Shown piece after piece: positions 1 through 8,831 of a DNA stretch of 64,000 nt (position 1 is the stretch's first letter; every line of letters starts with the position of its first letter). Below the pieces are notes generated by a model. It saw only the letters and a list, made by a program, of their open reading frames with translations, was not told the DNA's origin and did not search any database. The translations under genes were made by a program, and so were the position numbers. This stretch comes from CAYXLI01 sp964464925 (GTDB taxonomy: Bacteria; Acidobacteriota; Terriglobia; Bryobacterales; Bryobacteraceae). The stretch covers positions 62,001 to 126,000 of the forward strand of contig CAYXLI010000015.1 of NCBI GenBank assembly GCA_964464925.1. The letters run 5' to 3'.

Positions 1-415
1 CGCCGAGCAGGTGTAGCACAACTGTTCGCCGGTGCGGATGCGCGCGATGCTCGAACACATACAACCCCTGCCAGGTTCCAAGCGCTAAACGGCCACGCGT
101 GACGGGAATTGAAAGCTGCGTCTGTGTAAGAGCCGTCCGGATATGCGCGGGCATATCGTCGGGCCCTTCGACGGTATGGCGATACAGCCGGTTGTCCTCC
201 GGCGCGATGCGTCCGAAGTAGTCGTTCAGATCGAGGATGACGTCAGGATCTGCGTTCTCCTGAATCGTAAGAGATGCCGAAGTGTGTTGAATGAACACCG
301 TGAGCAATCCGTTCGTGAGTTCGCAGCCAGAAACCCAGCGCTCCACCTCGCGAGTGAAGTCGTAGAGTCCCTTGCCGCGCGTGGAAACCGAGATCTCGTG
401 GGTGAACTGCCTCAT
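1..415 (-). CDS. YjbQ/UPF0047 family protein, 3' end cut by window edge
   Basis: Translating the minus strand from the ATG at 415 gives an uninterrupted 138-codon frame starting MRQFTHEISVSTRGKGLYDF. It contains the family's core QHTSASLTIQENADPDV and the stretch HTVEGPDDMPAHIR, followed by GTWQGLYVFEHR. The family is about 135-140 residues long, so only the last few residues can be missing. Members are linked to thiamine phosphate synthase-like activity, but the physiological role is poorly defined. The ATG overlaps the glmS stop (ATGA), which suggests translational coupling with glmS. The plus-strand frame over the same bases shows no family resemblance. Confidence 0.85.
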   Translation of the reverse strand, partial: MRQFTHEISVSTRGKGLYDFTREVERWVSGCELTNGLLTVFIQHTSASLTIQENADPDVILDLNDYFGRIAPEDNRLYRHTVEGPDDMPAHIRTALTQTQLSIPVTRGRLALGTWQGLYVFEHRAHPHRRTVVLHLLG

Positions 416-2265
416 TCCACCGTCACGCTCTTGGCCAGATTACGAGGCTGGTCGACATCGCAACCGAGCCGCACGGCTACGTGGTAGGCCAGCAACTGCA
501 ACGGCACAATTTCCAGTAGAGGCAGCAACAGTTCGTGAGTTGGCGGAATGGTGATCAGGTGGTCCGCCATTTTCGCCACGTCCTCGTCGCCATCGCAGGC
601 AACCGCAACGACCCGTCCGCCGCGCGCCTTCACTTCCTGGATGTTAGAGAGCGTCTTCTCATAACGGATATGGCTCTCATCACTGCCGGGGTCGCGCGTG
701 GCAAGCACCACCACCGGAAGATTCTCGTCGATCAGCGCGTTGGGGCCGTGCTTCATCTCGCCGGCCGGATAGCCTTCCGCGTGAATGTAGGAGATCTCTT
801 TCAGCTTCAAAGCGCCTTCCAAGGCGATAGGGAAGTGGATGCCGCGGCCCAGGAACAGGAAGTCCTTTGCGCGGGAGAGAGTTCGCGCCAACTCATCGTA
901 GTGACCTTCGCCCGAGAGCACCACCTCGAGTTTGCCGGGAATCCTCAAGACTTCCTGGACCAGCGATTTCGATTCCTCGGGCGCGATCCGGTTCCTCACC
1001 TGACCGAGGTGCATTGCCAAAACGAATAACGCGGTGAGCTGAGACGTGAAGGCTTTGGTCGACGCGACTCCGATCTCGGGGCCCGCGTGCGTCAGCAAAG
1101 TGCCCGCCGCTTCACGGGTAATCATGCTGCCAACAACGTTACAAATCGCGAGCGTTTTGGAGCCTTTTCCCTTCGCTTCGCGTTGAGCGGCGAGCGTATC
1201 CGCAGTCTCGCCCGATTGGGAGATCACTACGGTCAGCGTGTCGGCCTGGACGATGGGATCGCGATAACGGAACTCGCTACCGTAATCGACTTCCACCGGG
1301 ATGCGGGCCAGCTTCTCGATCATGAACTTGCCTGCCAGAGCCGCGTGCCAACTGGTGCCGCACGCAATGATCTTGATCTGCCGGAACTCCTGGAACTGCT
1401 TGGGCGTGATATCCATCTCATCGAGAAAGATACGGCCGGACTCCTGGCCAACACGTCCGAGCAGGGTATCGCGGACAGCGCGCGGCTGCTCAAAGATCTC
1501 CTTGAGCATGAAATGCTTGTAGCCGCCCTTTTCCGCCATGATCGGATCCCAAAGAATGTGTGAGACCTGGCGCTTGATGGGGCGGCCCTCGAAGTCGGTG
1601 AGCTTCACGCCTTCCGGAGTAAGGATTGCCATATCGCCGTCAGCCAGGAAGAACATATCGCGCGTGTGGCTAAGAATAGCGGGCACATCGGAGGCAACGA
1701 AATATTCGCCGTCACCCAGGCCTACAACAACGGGCGGACCCTGGCGGGCAGCGACAATCTTGCTGGGATCGGATCGTGCAATGATCGACAGCGCGAACAC
1801 ACCGGTGAGCCTCTTCAGTGCAGTTCGGACGGCTTCTTCGAGATTGCCGGTGTAATACTTCTCGACTAGGTGTGCAATGATTTCGGTATCGGTCTCGGTT
1901 TGGAACGTGTGCCCCTCGTCCTGAAGTTCCTTTTTCAGAGCCAAATAGTTCTCGACGATGCCGTTGTGGACGACCACCACGTCACCTTTGCAGTCGCGGT
2001 GCGGGTGTGCATTCTCTTCAGTCGGGCGTCCGTGCGTGGCCCAGCGAGTGTGTCCGATTCCATACGATCCGTCGACCGGATTCGTCCGGATTGCTTCCTC
2101 CAGATTGCGCAGTTTGCCGGAGGCACGACGAACGGCCAATTCGCATCCGTCCGCGAGGACTGCGATCCCGGCGGAGTCATAACCGCGGTACTCCAGCTTG
2201 CGAAGGCCGTCGAGGATAATTGGCACTGCGTTTTGTTTTCCGATATAGCCCACGATTCCGCACAT
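412..2265 (-). CDS. glmS: Glutamine--fructose-6-phosphate aminotransferase (isomerizing)
   Basis: Makes glucosamine-6-phosphate from fructose-6-phosphate and glutamine, the entry step to peptidoglycan and lipid A precursors in the cytoplasm. The protein is 617 aa, normal for the family. The N-terminal class II glutaminase domain starts MCGIVGYIG with Cys2 as nucleophile and has the HTRWATHG motif. Two SIS isomerase domains follow (ACGTSWHAAL, SQSGETADTL), and the protein ends KSVTVE as usual. An upstream in-frame ATG at 2403 would add 46 residues before the essential Cys2, so it is rejected; this enzyme needs Cys next to the initiator. No glmS-ribozyme-like region is evident upstream. The stop overlaps the start of the YjbQ-like gene. 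Confidence 0.97.
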   Translation of the reverse strand: MCGIVGYIGKQNAVPIILDGLRKLEYRGYDSAGIAVLADGCELAVRRASGKLRNLEEAIRTNPVDGSYGIGHTRWATHGRPTEENAHPHRDCKGDVVVVHNGIVENYLALKKELQDEGHTFQTETDTEIIAHLVEKYYTGNLEEAVRTALKRLTGVFALSIIARSDPSKIVAARQGPPVVVGLGDGEYFVASDVPAILSHTRDMFFLADGDMAILTPEGVKLTDFEGRPIKRQVSHILWDPIMAEKGGYKHFMLKEIFEQPRAVRDTLLGRVGQESGRIFLDEMDITPKQFQEFRQIKIIACGTSWHAALAGKFMIEKLARIPVEVDYGSEFRYRDPIVQADTLTVVISQSGETADTLAAQREAKGKGSKTLAICNVVGSMITREAAGTLLTHAGPEIGVASTKAFTSQLTALFVLAMHLGQVRNRIAPEESKSLVQEVLRIPGKLEVVLSGEGHYDELARTLSRAKDFLFLGRGIHFPIALEGALKLKEISYIHAEGYPAGEMKHGPNALIDENLPVVVLATRDPGSDESHIRYEKTLSNIQEVKARGGRVVAVACDGDEDVAKMADHLITIPPTHELLLPLLEIVPLQLLAYHVAVRLGCDVDQPRNLAKSVTVE

Positions 2266-2432
2266 ATATCCAATGTAGCGCCGGGGCGGAGGCACTCTCA
2301 CATCTTTCTGGAGGAAGCGGAGCGGCGTGCCCTGCGCACCTGAGATGCTCCTGTCCTCACTCTCTTCCGTAACCGATACAACGTCCAGGCAAATTGTGTG
2401 CACTGAAGTGGGCGGCGTCTTAGTAAGCGACT

Positions 2433-3614
2433 ATGCAAATTGAAACAAGAACCGACATCGGAATCCAGGGCTCGGAGTTAAATCTGGCAGAAATCAAGGC
2501 GCTCTGCACAGCGGCGCCTCCGTGTCTCACTATCTCCATGCCGGTGCTTGGCAGTCCTGACCAGGCAAGGCAGAATCCGGTACGCCTTCGCAATCTGCTG
2601 AATCACGCGAGAGAGACTCTCGAAGGCATGAAGGTGAACGAAGGCCAGATCCAGACTATGCTCAACGCAATTACGCTGAATGGGGAGGAACTCCGCGCCC
2701 CAGAAGGCAGGCGTGGACTCCTGATCTTTCGTAACGCATCGGACGTGTACCGGTACATGTTCGTGACTGAAGAACTACAGGAATCCGCGCACGTTGGCGA
2801 TCATTTCATTCTGAAGCCTCTGTTGCCGAGCCTGAAGGGTGATCGAAGCTTCTACATTCTGGCGCTCAGTCAAAAGCATATCCGGCTGCTCCGATGTACG
2901 GACCACTCGTCGGAAGAAGTTGCTCTGCCACCCTCTATGCCGAAGAGCCTGGAAGAGGCAACACAGTCGGACAAGCCCGACCACGTTCTGGACAATCGCT
3001 CGGTCGCCGGACAGGGGAATGCGAAAGGCGTCCTGTTCGGCACCTCGACCGATACGGAAGCGCACGCTGAATACCTGCGGCACTTCTTCAAGAGTGTAGA
3101 CGAGGGCGTGCAAGAGGCGTTAAGAGACAGCCCGGCGCCCGTGGTGATTGCCGGCGTGGAATACGAACTCTCCCTCTATCACGAGGTCAGCACGATGAAG
3201 AACCTGCTGGAAGAAGGCGTGAAGGGCTCACCAGATGGTCTGAAGGGCGGCGAAATGCACAAACGCGCTCTCCAACTGGTGCAGCCGTGGTTCGATGGCC
3301 AGGCCACTAAGGCGCTCGAGATGTACGAGAGATTCACGGGACTGGGAAAAGCAACGGCAAACCTCAAGGAAGTGGTACAGGCTGCGCATGACGGACGCGT
3401 GATGCATCTGTTCGTCACTGAGACGGCGGAACGCATGGGCACATTCCAGGAACGCTCCCACAAGGTAAAAGTTCATGCGGAAAAGCAGCCGGGCGATGAA
3501 GACCTGGTGAATCTCGCGATGATCCAGACCCTTCTTCACTCGGGTGAGGTTCACGGCCTAACCCGCAACAAAATGCCGCACGGAACGTCGATCGCCGCAG
3601 TATTGCGCTACTGA
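2433..3614 (+). CDS. baeRF3-like protein (bacterial eRF1-related family)
   Basis: A 393-aa soluble protein with no signal peptide. It resembles the bacterial archaeo-eukaryotic release factor family 3 in length, in the N-terminal segment PCLTISMPVL, and in the central GVEYELSLYHEV followed by LLEEGVKGSPDGL. The C-terminal part (HLFVTETAERMG, then NLAMIQTLLHSGEVHGL) fits the L7Ae-like last domain of these proteins. I see no GGQ peptide-release motif, as expected for bacterial relatives. Some members are described as ribosome-associated or hibernation factors; that role is inference here. The gene is divergent from glmS across a 167-bp gap and is followed 15 bp later by an MFS gene. Confidence 0.7.
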   Translation: MQIETRTDIGIQGSELNLAEIKALCTAAPPCLTISMPVLGSPDQARQNPVRLRNLLNHARETLEGMKVNEGQIQTMLNAITLNGEELRAPEGRRGLLIFRNASDVYRYMFVTEELQESAHVGDHFILKPLLPSLKGDRSFYILALSQKHIRLLRCTDHSSEEVALPPSMPKSLEEATQSDKPDHVLDNRSVAGQGNAKGVLFGTSTDTEAHAEYLRHFFKSVDEGVQEALRDSPAPVVIAGVEYELSLYHEVSTMKNLLEEGVKGSPDGLKGGEMHKRALQLVQPWFDGQATKALEMYERFTGLGKATANLKEVVQAAHDGRVMHLFVTETAERMGTFQERSHKVKVHAEKQPGDEDLVNLAMIQTLLHSGEVHGLTRNKMPHGTSIAAVLRY

Positions 3615-3629
3615 CGCGACCGCAGCCGG

Positions 3630-4823
3630 ATGCTTGCCGAGGAGCAACGCTCGCCATTGCCGGGAATTTCCCGGAACGTTTTTTTGCTTAGCCTGGTTAG
3701 CCTGTTTACAGACATCTCAAGCGAGATGCTGTATCCGCTGGTGCCGATGTTCCTCACGGCCACGCTGGGCGTCGCGCCTAGCGTAGTGGGGATCATCGAA
3801 GGCGCGGCTGAGATGACGGCGAGCCTGCTCAAGGCATTCTCCGGCTGGTGGTCGGATCAGGTGGGCCGCCGTCTGCCCTTCGTCATCTCCGGTTACGCGC
3901 TTTCGGCTGTCTCGAAACCCGTGCTCGCCCTGGCGTACGCGTGGCCGATGGTACTGGTGGCGCGGGTTTCCGACCGGTTCGGCAAAGGGCTGCGCGGAAC
4001 GGCGCGCGACGCGATCCTGGCGGAGTCCAGCACGGCGTCGATGCGTGGGCGTGCGTTTGGCTTCCATCGCAGCGCGGACCAACTGGGCGCGGTCATCGGG
4101 CCCCTGCTCGCCGTTCCGCTGCTTGGCTTCTTCGCGGGAAACCACCGACCCATCTTCTTGGTCGCGTTCCTGCCCGGAGCGATCAGCACTGCCCTCCTGC
4201 TGCTGGTTCGCGAAACGGGAAGAAAGGCCACCGGATCGGCACCGCCGCCGAATTTTCGCTGGAGCGAGACGACGCCGGCATTCCGCAAATTCCTCTTCGT
4301 CACTCTGCTTTTCGCTATCGGGAATTCATCCGATGTTTTCCTTCTCCTGCGCGCGCGGCAATTGGGAATCGCCGAGTCGGCCATCTTCGTCCTTTACGCT
4401 CTGTATAACGGTGTCACAGTGGCGGCCGCCTGGCCCGCGGGAATAGTCTCCGACCGCATTGGACGCCTGGCGATGCTGACCACTGGATTTGCACTGTTTG
4501 CGGCCATCTATTCGGGATTTGCGATGGCGGCCAGCGCACGGGCGATCTGGTGGCTGTTCGCCGCGTATGGGCTTTATTCGGCCCTGACCGAAGGCATTGC
4601 GCGCGCATTCGCGGTGGACCTGGCAGGGAAGGAACATCGTGGCACGGCGCTCGGTTTGCACGCCCTCGCAACGGGCATCACGACGTTTGCCGCCAGTTCG
4701 ATCGCAGGATGGCTATGGACGAAGCGCGGTGCTCCGGCGGCTTTCTACTATGGCGCGATCACCGCCGCTTTGTCCGCGGTGCTCCTGCCCATGCTGGTCC
4801 CCGTCCGCTATAATCACGAGTGA
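3630..4823 (+). CDS. MFS transporter
   Basis: A 397-aa integral membrane protein with about twelve hydrophobic segments. The family signature is clear in the loop after helix 4: SDRFGKGLRGTARDA, typical of one bacterial major facilitator subgroup. A second loop at the start of the C-terminal half reads SDRIGRLAML. The substrate cannot be inferred. The gene starts 15 bp after the baeRF3-like gene, and its TGA shares bases with the next ATG (TGATG), so it heads or continues an operon with the DUF6580-like protein and pyrophosphatase. Confidence 0.85.
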   Translation: MLAEEQRSPLPGISRNVFLLSLVSLFTDISSEMLYPLVPMFLTATLGVAPSVVGIIEGAAEMTASLLKAFSGWWSDQVGRRLPFVISGYALSAVSKPVLALAYAWPMVLVARVSDRFGKGLRGTARDAILAESSTASMRGRAFGFHRSADQLGAVIGPLLAVPLLGFFAGNHRPIFLVAFLPGAISTALLLLVRETGRKATGSAPPPNFRWSETTPAFRKFLFVTLLFAIGNSSDVFLLLRARQLGIAESAIFVLYALYNGVTVAAAWPAGIVSDRIGRLAMLTTGFALFAAIYSGFAMAASARAIWWLFAAYGLYSALTEGIARAFAVDLAGKEHRGTALGLHALATGITTFAASSIAGWLWTKRGAPAAFYYGAITAALSAVLLPMLVPVRYNHE

Positions 4824-5344
4824 TGCGTCCTGTTGCACTCACTCTCACAATTTTTGGAGCGCTTTTGCGGTTGCTGCCGCATCCGCCGAATTTCGCGCCC
4901 GTTGGTGGAACTTCAGTGTACGCGGGCGCAAGGTTGCGCGGATTGCAAGCCTACCTGATTCCGCTGGCGATCATGCTCGCAACGGATCCGCTGCTAGCGG
5001 CGATTTACGGGTTCAAGCCGTTTTCATGGAATACGCCTGTCGTGTATGCGTGCCTCATGGTGAATGTGTGGCTCGGCCGGATGCTGACCGGCAGTGAACG
5101 CGTGGGACGTATTGCCGGAATCACATTCTTAGGCAGCTTGCAGTTCTTCGTGTTTACGAACCTGGCTGTGTGGGCGCGCGGAACCATGTACACCCATGAC
5201 CTCGCCGGGCTGATTACCTGCTATGTTGCGGCAATCCCGTTCTTTGGACGCACCTTGCTATCGGATCTGCTCTACACTGGTTTCCTGTTTGCTGCCCATG
5301 CTTATCTCAGCCGAAAAGTTTCACCGGCCGAGGTGGCGGCTTAA
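4823..5344 (+). CDS. DUF6580-like membrane protein
   Basis: A 173-aa membrane protein with about five hydrophobic helices. It begins MRPVALTLTIFGALLRLLPH and continues PPNFAPVGGTSVYAGA, a pattern typical of the DUF6580 putative transport family (short membrane proteins with a conserved N-P-x-x-A region and a late ADLLYT-like segment, here SDLLYTG). Start choice: GTG at 4820 and ATG at 4823 are both in frame; the ATG overlaps the MFS stop by one base and is preferred. The gene is coupled on both sides, and its TAA overlaps the ATG of ppa. Function unknown; an S-component-like transport role is only a guess. Confidence 0.7.
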   Translation: MRPVALTLTIFGALLRLLPHPPNFAPVGGTSVYAGARLRGLQAYLIPLAIMLATDPLLAAIYGFKPFSWNTPVVYACLMVNVWLGRMLTGSERVGRIAGITFLGSLQFFVFTNLAVWARGTMYTHDLAGLITCYVAAIPFFGRTLLSDLLYTGFLFAAHAYLSRKVSPAEVAA

Positions 5345-5892
5345 TGTATTCGCTGTACGACATCGATCCGGGGCCTGAATCTCCGGAATTGGTGCGAGCG
5401 ATCATCGAGATTCCCAAGGGCTCCACGAACAAGTACGAGTACGACGGCAAGCTGTGCGTGTTCCGGCTTGATCGCGCACTCTATTCGCCGATGCACTATC
5501 CCGGTGATTACGGCTTCATCCCCGGGACCATCGCCGAGGATAACGACCCGATGGACGTGCTAGTGCTGATGTCGGAGCCAAGCTTCACGGGTTGCATGAT
5601 TGAGGTGCGCCCCGTTGGAATTTTGAACATGGTGGATTCGGATGCGGGCGACCAGAAGGTGCTGGCCGTGCCGACTAAGAATCCCCGGTACGATCAGATC
5701 CACACGATGGATCAGATCTTCTCGCACGTGCGGCGCGAGATTGAGCACTTCTTCACCATTTACAAGGAACTGGAAGGCAAGGTTACCCGCATGGAAGGCT
5801 GGGGCGGCCCGCGGGAGGCGCGCAAAGCGATTACTGACAGCCGGCAGCGCTACCTGGAATTGAAGGCGCCAAGCGCGGCAGTGCCAGCCTAA
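5344..5892 (+). CDS. ppa: Inorganic pyrophosphatase (soluble, family I)
   Basis: Hydrolyses pyrophosphate to phosphate in the cytoplasm, pulling biosynthetic reactions forward. It is 182 aa, the normal size for family I. Visible motifs: substrate-binding NKYEYDGK, HYPGDYGFIPGT, and the metal-binding aspartate cluster EDNDPMDVLVL. The late segment WGGPREARKAI is also typical. The start ATG overlaps the upstream stop (TAATG), so it is probably translated with the two membrane proteins before it. It converges with the HEAT-repeat gene directly after its stop, with no room for a terminator between them. Confidence 0.95.
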   Translation: MYSLYDIDPGPESPELVRAIIEIPKGSTNKYEYDGKLCVFRLDRALYSPMHYPGDYGFIPGTIAEDNDPMDVLVLMSEPSFTGCMIEVRPVGILNMVDSDAGDQKVLAVPTKNPRYDQIHTMDQIFSHVRREIEHFFTIYKELEGKVTRMEGWGGPREARKAITDSRQRYLELKAPSAAVPA

Positions 5893-6717
5893 TTACCGCT
5901 TCCTCTTACTCCTTCTTGAATCCTCGATATAGAGGATGGATGCCGCTGCGGCGTAACGGGCTCCGTCCGCCTTGTCATCCAGCAAGTACGCAAGCTTCGG
6001 GAGCGAAGAAACGCTCAGGCGAGTTGCGAGCGCTTTTGCACTGGCAGCCCGTACGATCCAATTCTTGTCAGACAGGCCTTCTTCGAGTATTTGGATGCTC
6101 GACGGATCCTTATCGGTAGCCAGCATAGAAGCCGCGATGGTCCGGGTGGTGGCTCCTGCATCCTTCTGCAGTTCCTGATAGACGGTCACGCCCATCGCCG
6201 CCGGACCGAAGAAGAATCCCAAACCTTCCTTCACGCCCATCAAAGCAAGCGCCTTGGGATTCGTGAGTTTGAGGCGCGCATCCCGGATGTTGGTCTTCAT
6301 AAAACCCGGATATTCACTCTTTTCTCCGAGCAGAATCTGCTCGAAGAATTCGCGTCCTGAGCGGTCGCCAAGTTGCCAAAGCGACTGCGCAGCAGTGAAT
6401 GCCACATCGGGCTCGTCGGAAAGAGCTTCGCGCAATTTCGGGATCGAAGAAACGGATTTGATCTCTCCGAGGACGACCGCCGCTGCCTGGCGTATTTCGG
6501 GCGCCTTACCAGCTTGCAACTCGCCTTCGAGAATTGCGACCGTGGCCGGATTCCTGCCCGCGCAGGCGATGGACAGCAGGAATTGTTTTCTTTTCAGGAC
6601 GTTCTTTTCCAAGCGGCCCTGATCGATCACCTCAAGAGCCTGTTGGCGCGGAGTTTTTTCTTTTGTCGCGGCGAATACAGAAGCAATGACACAGCAGCAG
6701 ATGATCAACGGTTTCAT
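5893..6717 (-). CDS. Exported HEAT-repeat protein
   Basis: A 274-aa protein. The N-terminus MKPLIICCCVIASVFAATKE reads as a Sec signal peptide, possibly with cleavage after VFA. The rest consists of repeated helical pairs of the HEAT/PBS type, such as IRQAAAVVLGEIKSVSSIPK, VAFTAAQSLWQLGDR and IVRAASAKALATR. Such repeats usually mediate protein contacts; no catalytic motif is visible. The C-terminus is very basic (SRRSKRKR). Its ATG overlaps the stop of the upstream M14-like gene by four bases (ATGA), so the two are probably co-translated. Function unknown. Confidence 0.75.
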   Translation of the reverse strand: MKPLIICCCVIASVFAATKEKTPRQQALEVIDQGRLEKNVLKRKQFLLSIACAGRNPATVAILEGELQAGKAPEIRQAAAVVLGEIKSVSSIPKLREALSDEPDVAFTAAQSLWQLGDRSGREFFEQILLGEKSEYPGFMKTNIRDARLKLTNPKALALMGVKEGLGFFFGPAAMGVTVYQELQKDAGATTRTIAASMLATDKDPSSIQILEEGLSDKNWIVRAASAKALATRLSVSSLPKLAYLLDDKADGARYAAAASILYIEDSRRSKRKR

Positions 6718-7427
6718 AGAACACGCTCGATGGTCTCCAGAATGTGGCGTTGCGCATCCGCCTTACCGAGACCGACTTCGATATTGATGTAGCGGAGGCC
6801 GCGCGCAGCGGCGACGCGAGAAAGCGAACCGTCGTCTTCTCCTCCAGGAATGCTCTGCAGTACCACGTTCAACGGAAGGCCAGCGAGGACTTCAAAGTCT
6901 GGTTTGGCGGTGCATAGGACAAATTCGTGCGGATTTTCCGGATTATTTAACGCGGCACGCTCGCTGATGGCAACCTCGTCGCGGACGGAATAGCCTTCGC
7001 CGTTGTTGTGCAGAGCGATCAGCAATTGACCCGGTTTCGGCAGAACAGCCTTGAAGAATTCATTGCGGTCATGGTCGAGCTGGCCTAGCGCACTCTGGAT
7101 TTGTGATTCTTTCCACTCCGGGTTCAAATGCCGGAGACTCTTCTCTGCGCCGAATCGCGAGAACATCCGATTCGGATCAATGACGCCGCCCCGAAGCGGA
7201 ATATTTCGTTTGTCATTCTCGACCAGGAATGCGCGGCCGTCGTAACGCTTCATGTGGTCCAGCAAGACCTGCTTCGCCGTCTGCTCATTACCGTGTATCC
7301 AGAGGTAGTGGCGCCAGTCCTGTCCGTGCTTCACAATACGAAACTTCTGCCCGCCAATCGAGACGGATCTTCGGAAGAAACTGAGGAAGGGAACCCAGGC
7401 ACCGAGCAGAAAGCTTCTTCGCGTCAT
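6714..7427 (-). CDS. Predicted M14-like zinc carboxypeptidase/deacylase fold protein, Tat-like leader
   Basis: A 237-aa protein from the ATG at 7427. The N-terminus MTRRSFLLGA has a twin-arginine-type leader. The order of motifs fits the M14/AstE-AspA metallohydrolase fold: zinc ligands H-x-x-E in WIHGNEQTA (His45, Glu48), an arginine motif DPNRMF (about residue 87), a third zinc-ligand histidine in LIALHNNGEG (His140), and a candidate catalytic Glu in YINIEVGLG (Glu217). The family call is inference from these motifs. The substrate could be a peptide or an acyl amino acid. A longer frame upstream to 7616 runs into gdh and is rejected. It is coupled to the exported HEAT-repeat gene. Confidence 0.6.
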   Translation of the reverse strand: MTRRSFLLGAWVPFLSFFRRSVSIGGQKFRIVKHGQDWRHYLWIHGNEQTAKQVLLDHMKRYDGRAFLVENDKRNIPLRGGVIDPNRMFSRFGAEKSLRHLNPEWKESQIQSALGQLDHDRNEFFKAVLPKPGQLLIALHNNGEGYSVRDEVAISERAALNNPENPHEFVLCTAKPDFEVLAGLPLNVVLQSIPGGEDDGSLSRVAAARGLRYINIEVGLGKADAQRHILETIERVL

Positions 7428-7492
7428 CCAACAATGAATGTAACATTGCACCCTCCTGCGCGGTGGTGCTTCTTCGCGTATCCTTAAGGCGT

Positions 7493-8767
7493 ATGATCCT
7501 CGACGCCACTCCTTCCATGGAGAAGGAACTGAACCCCTGGCTAGCTGCTGAAGCGCGGTTTGACCAGGCGGCCCGCCTTCTGAACCTGGATGACGGAATG
7601 CGAAAGGTGCTCGCATCTCCAGCGCGCGAAATCACGGTTCACATACCGGTGCAACTGGATGACGGACGGCTGGAAGTCTTCACCGGCTACCGCGTGCAGC
7701 ATTCGATTGCACGAGGTCCGGGGAAGGGCGGAATCCGGTTCGCTCCGGATGTGACTCTCGACGAGGTGCGCGCCCTAGCGTCCTGGATGACGTGGAAATG
7801 TGCGGTGGTCAACATTCCGTTTGGGGGAGCCAAGGGAGGCGTGATCTGCGATCCCAGGGTGCTTTCAGACTGCGAATTGGAGCGGATTACGCGGCGGTAT
7901 ACCGCGGAGATCATCGAATTTATCGGCCCGGAGAAAGACGTGCCAGCTCCGGACATGAATACGAACGAGCAGACGATGGCGTGGATCATGGATACGTACT
8001 CCATGCACATGAGGCACACCGTGACGGCAATCGTTACGGGCAAACCGCTAAACCTTGGCGGGTCGCGCGGACGTGCAGAGGCAACGGGACGAGGCTGTCT
8101 ATTTGTTACTCTGCAGGCGCTGAAGCTGTTCGGCATGACTCCCCAACAAACGCGCGTCGTCATCCAGGGATTCGGCAATGTCGGCGGCATGGCAGCCAGG
8201 TTGATGGCTCAGGCAGGCTTCAAAGTGATTGCGATTATCGAATGGGATGGTGCGGTGCACAACAGAAACGGCCTTGATATCGAGAGGTTAATGGAGCATC
8301 GCAAGGAAACGGGATCGATCACAGAGTTTGCGGATGCCGAGACAATGGACCGGGAGGAAGCCATGTTCCTCGAGTGCGATGTGCTGGTGCCGGCGGCGAA
8401 GGAGAACGTGATTACTTCGCAAAATGCGGACCGGTTGAGATGCAAGATCCTGTGCGAAGGCGCGAACGGCCCAACGACGGCTGTGGCCGATTCGATTCTT
8501 GCGGAGAAGCGCGTCTTCGTGGTGCCAGACATTCTGGCCAATGCCGGCGGGGTGACAGTGTCGTATTTCGAGTGGGTCCAGGATCGCCAGGGCTTCTTCT
8601 GGAATGAAGACCTGGTCAATCAACGTCTGGAAGAGATCATGAACAACAGCTTCCAGGACATTGTGAGCTATGCCGATAAACACAAGGTGAATAACCGGAC
8701 GGCGGCGTACATGGTGGCGCTGGATCGAGTGGCGTTCGCTACCAAGATTCGCGGGATCTATGCATAG
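7493..8767 (+). CDS. Glu/Leu/Phe/Val dehydrogenase, probably glutamate dehydrogenase
   Basis: Oxidatively deaminates glutamate to 2-oxoglutarate (or the reverse), linking nitrogen and carbon metabolism. It is 424 aa, the size of hexameric bacterial and archaeal GDH. Motifs: HSIARGPGKGGIRF, the catalytic lysine loop FGGAKGGV (about residue 110), PAPDMNT, the dinucleotide-binding GFGNVGG (about 225), and late ILANAGGVTVSYFEWVQ. The ATG at 7493 is chosen because an AAGG lies six bases upstream; the ATG at 7517 has no such site and a GTG at 7463 extends without family support. NAD or NADP preference cannot be judged. It is divergent from the M14-like gene. Confidence 0.9.
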   Translation: MILDATPSMEKELNPWLAAEARFDQAARLLNLDDGMRKVLASPAREITVHIPVQLDDGRLEVFTGYRVQHSIARGPGKGGIRFAPDVTLDEVRALASWMTWKCAVVNIPFGGAKGGVICDPRVLSDCELERITRRYTAEIIEFIGPEKDVPAPDMNTNEQTMAWIMDTYSMHMRHTVTAIVTGKPLNLGGSRGRAEATGRGCLFVTLQALKLFGMTPQQTRVVIQGFGNVGGMAARLMAQAGFKVIAIIEWDGAVHNRNGLDIERLMEHRKETGSITEFADAETMDREEAMFLECDVLVPAAKENVITSQNADRLRCKILCEGANGPTTAVADSILAEKRVFVVPDILANAGGVTVSYFEWVQDRQGFFWNEDLVNQRLEEIMNNSFQDIVSYADKHKVNNRTAAYMVALDRVAFATKIRGIYA

Positions 8768-8831
8768 TTGCTGGTGCGAGCGATTCGGCTCCGCCGAACG
8801 AGCCATCGTATCCTAGAAGTTTCACCCACGA

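Noticed and set aside
1..487. Plus-strand frame 143-487 at the left edge
   Set aside because: The minus strand in this place encodes a clear YjbQ-family protein; the plus frame has no motif.
2266..2432. Possible glmS ribozyme or riboswitch upstream of glmS
   Set aside because: I could not find the conserved ribozyme core or any regular stem pattern. The ribozyme is mainly known from Firmicutes.
8768..8831. Terminator between gdh and mutS (TTCGGC/GCCGAA stem)
   Set aside because: Stem is only six base pairs and no T-tract follows.
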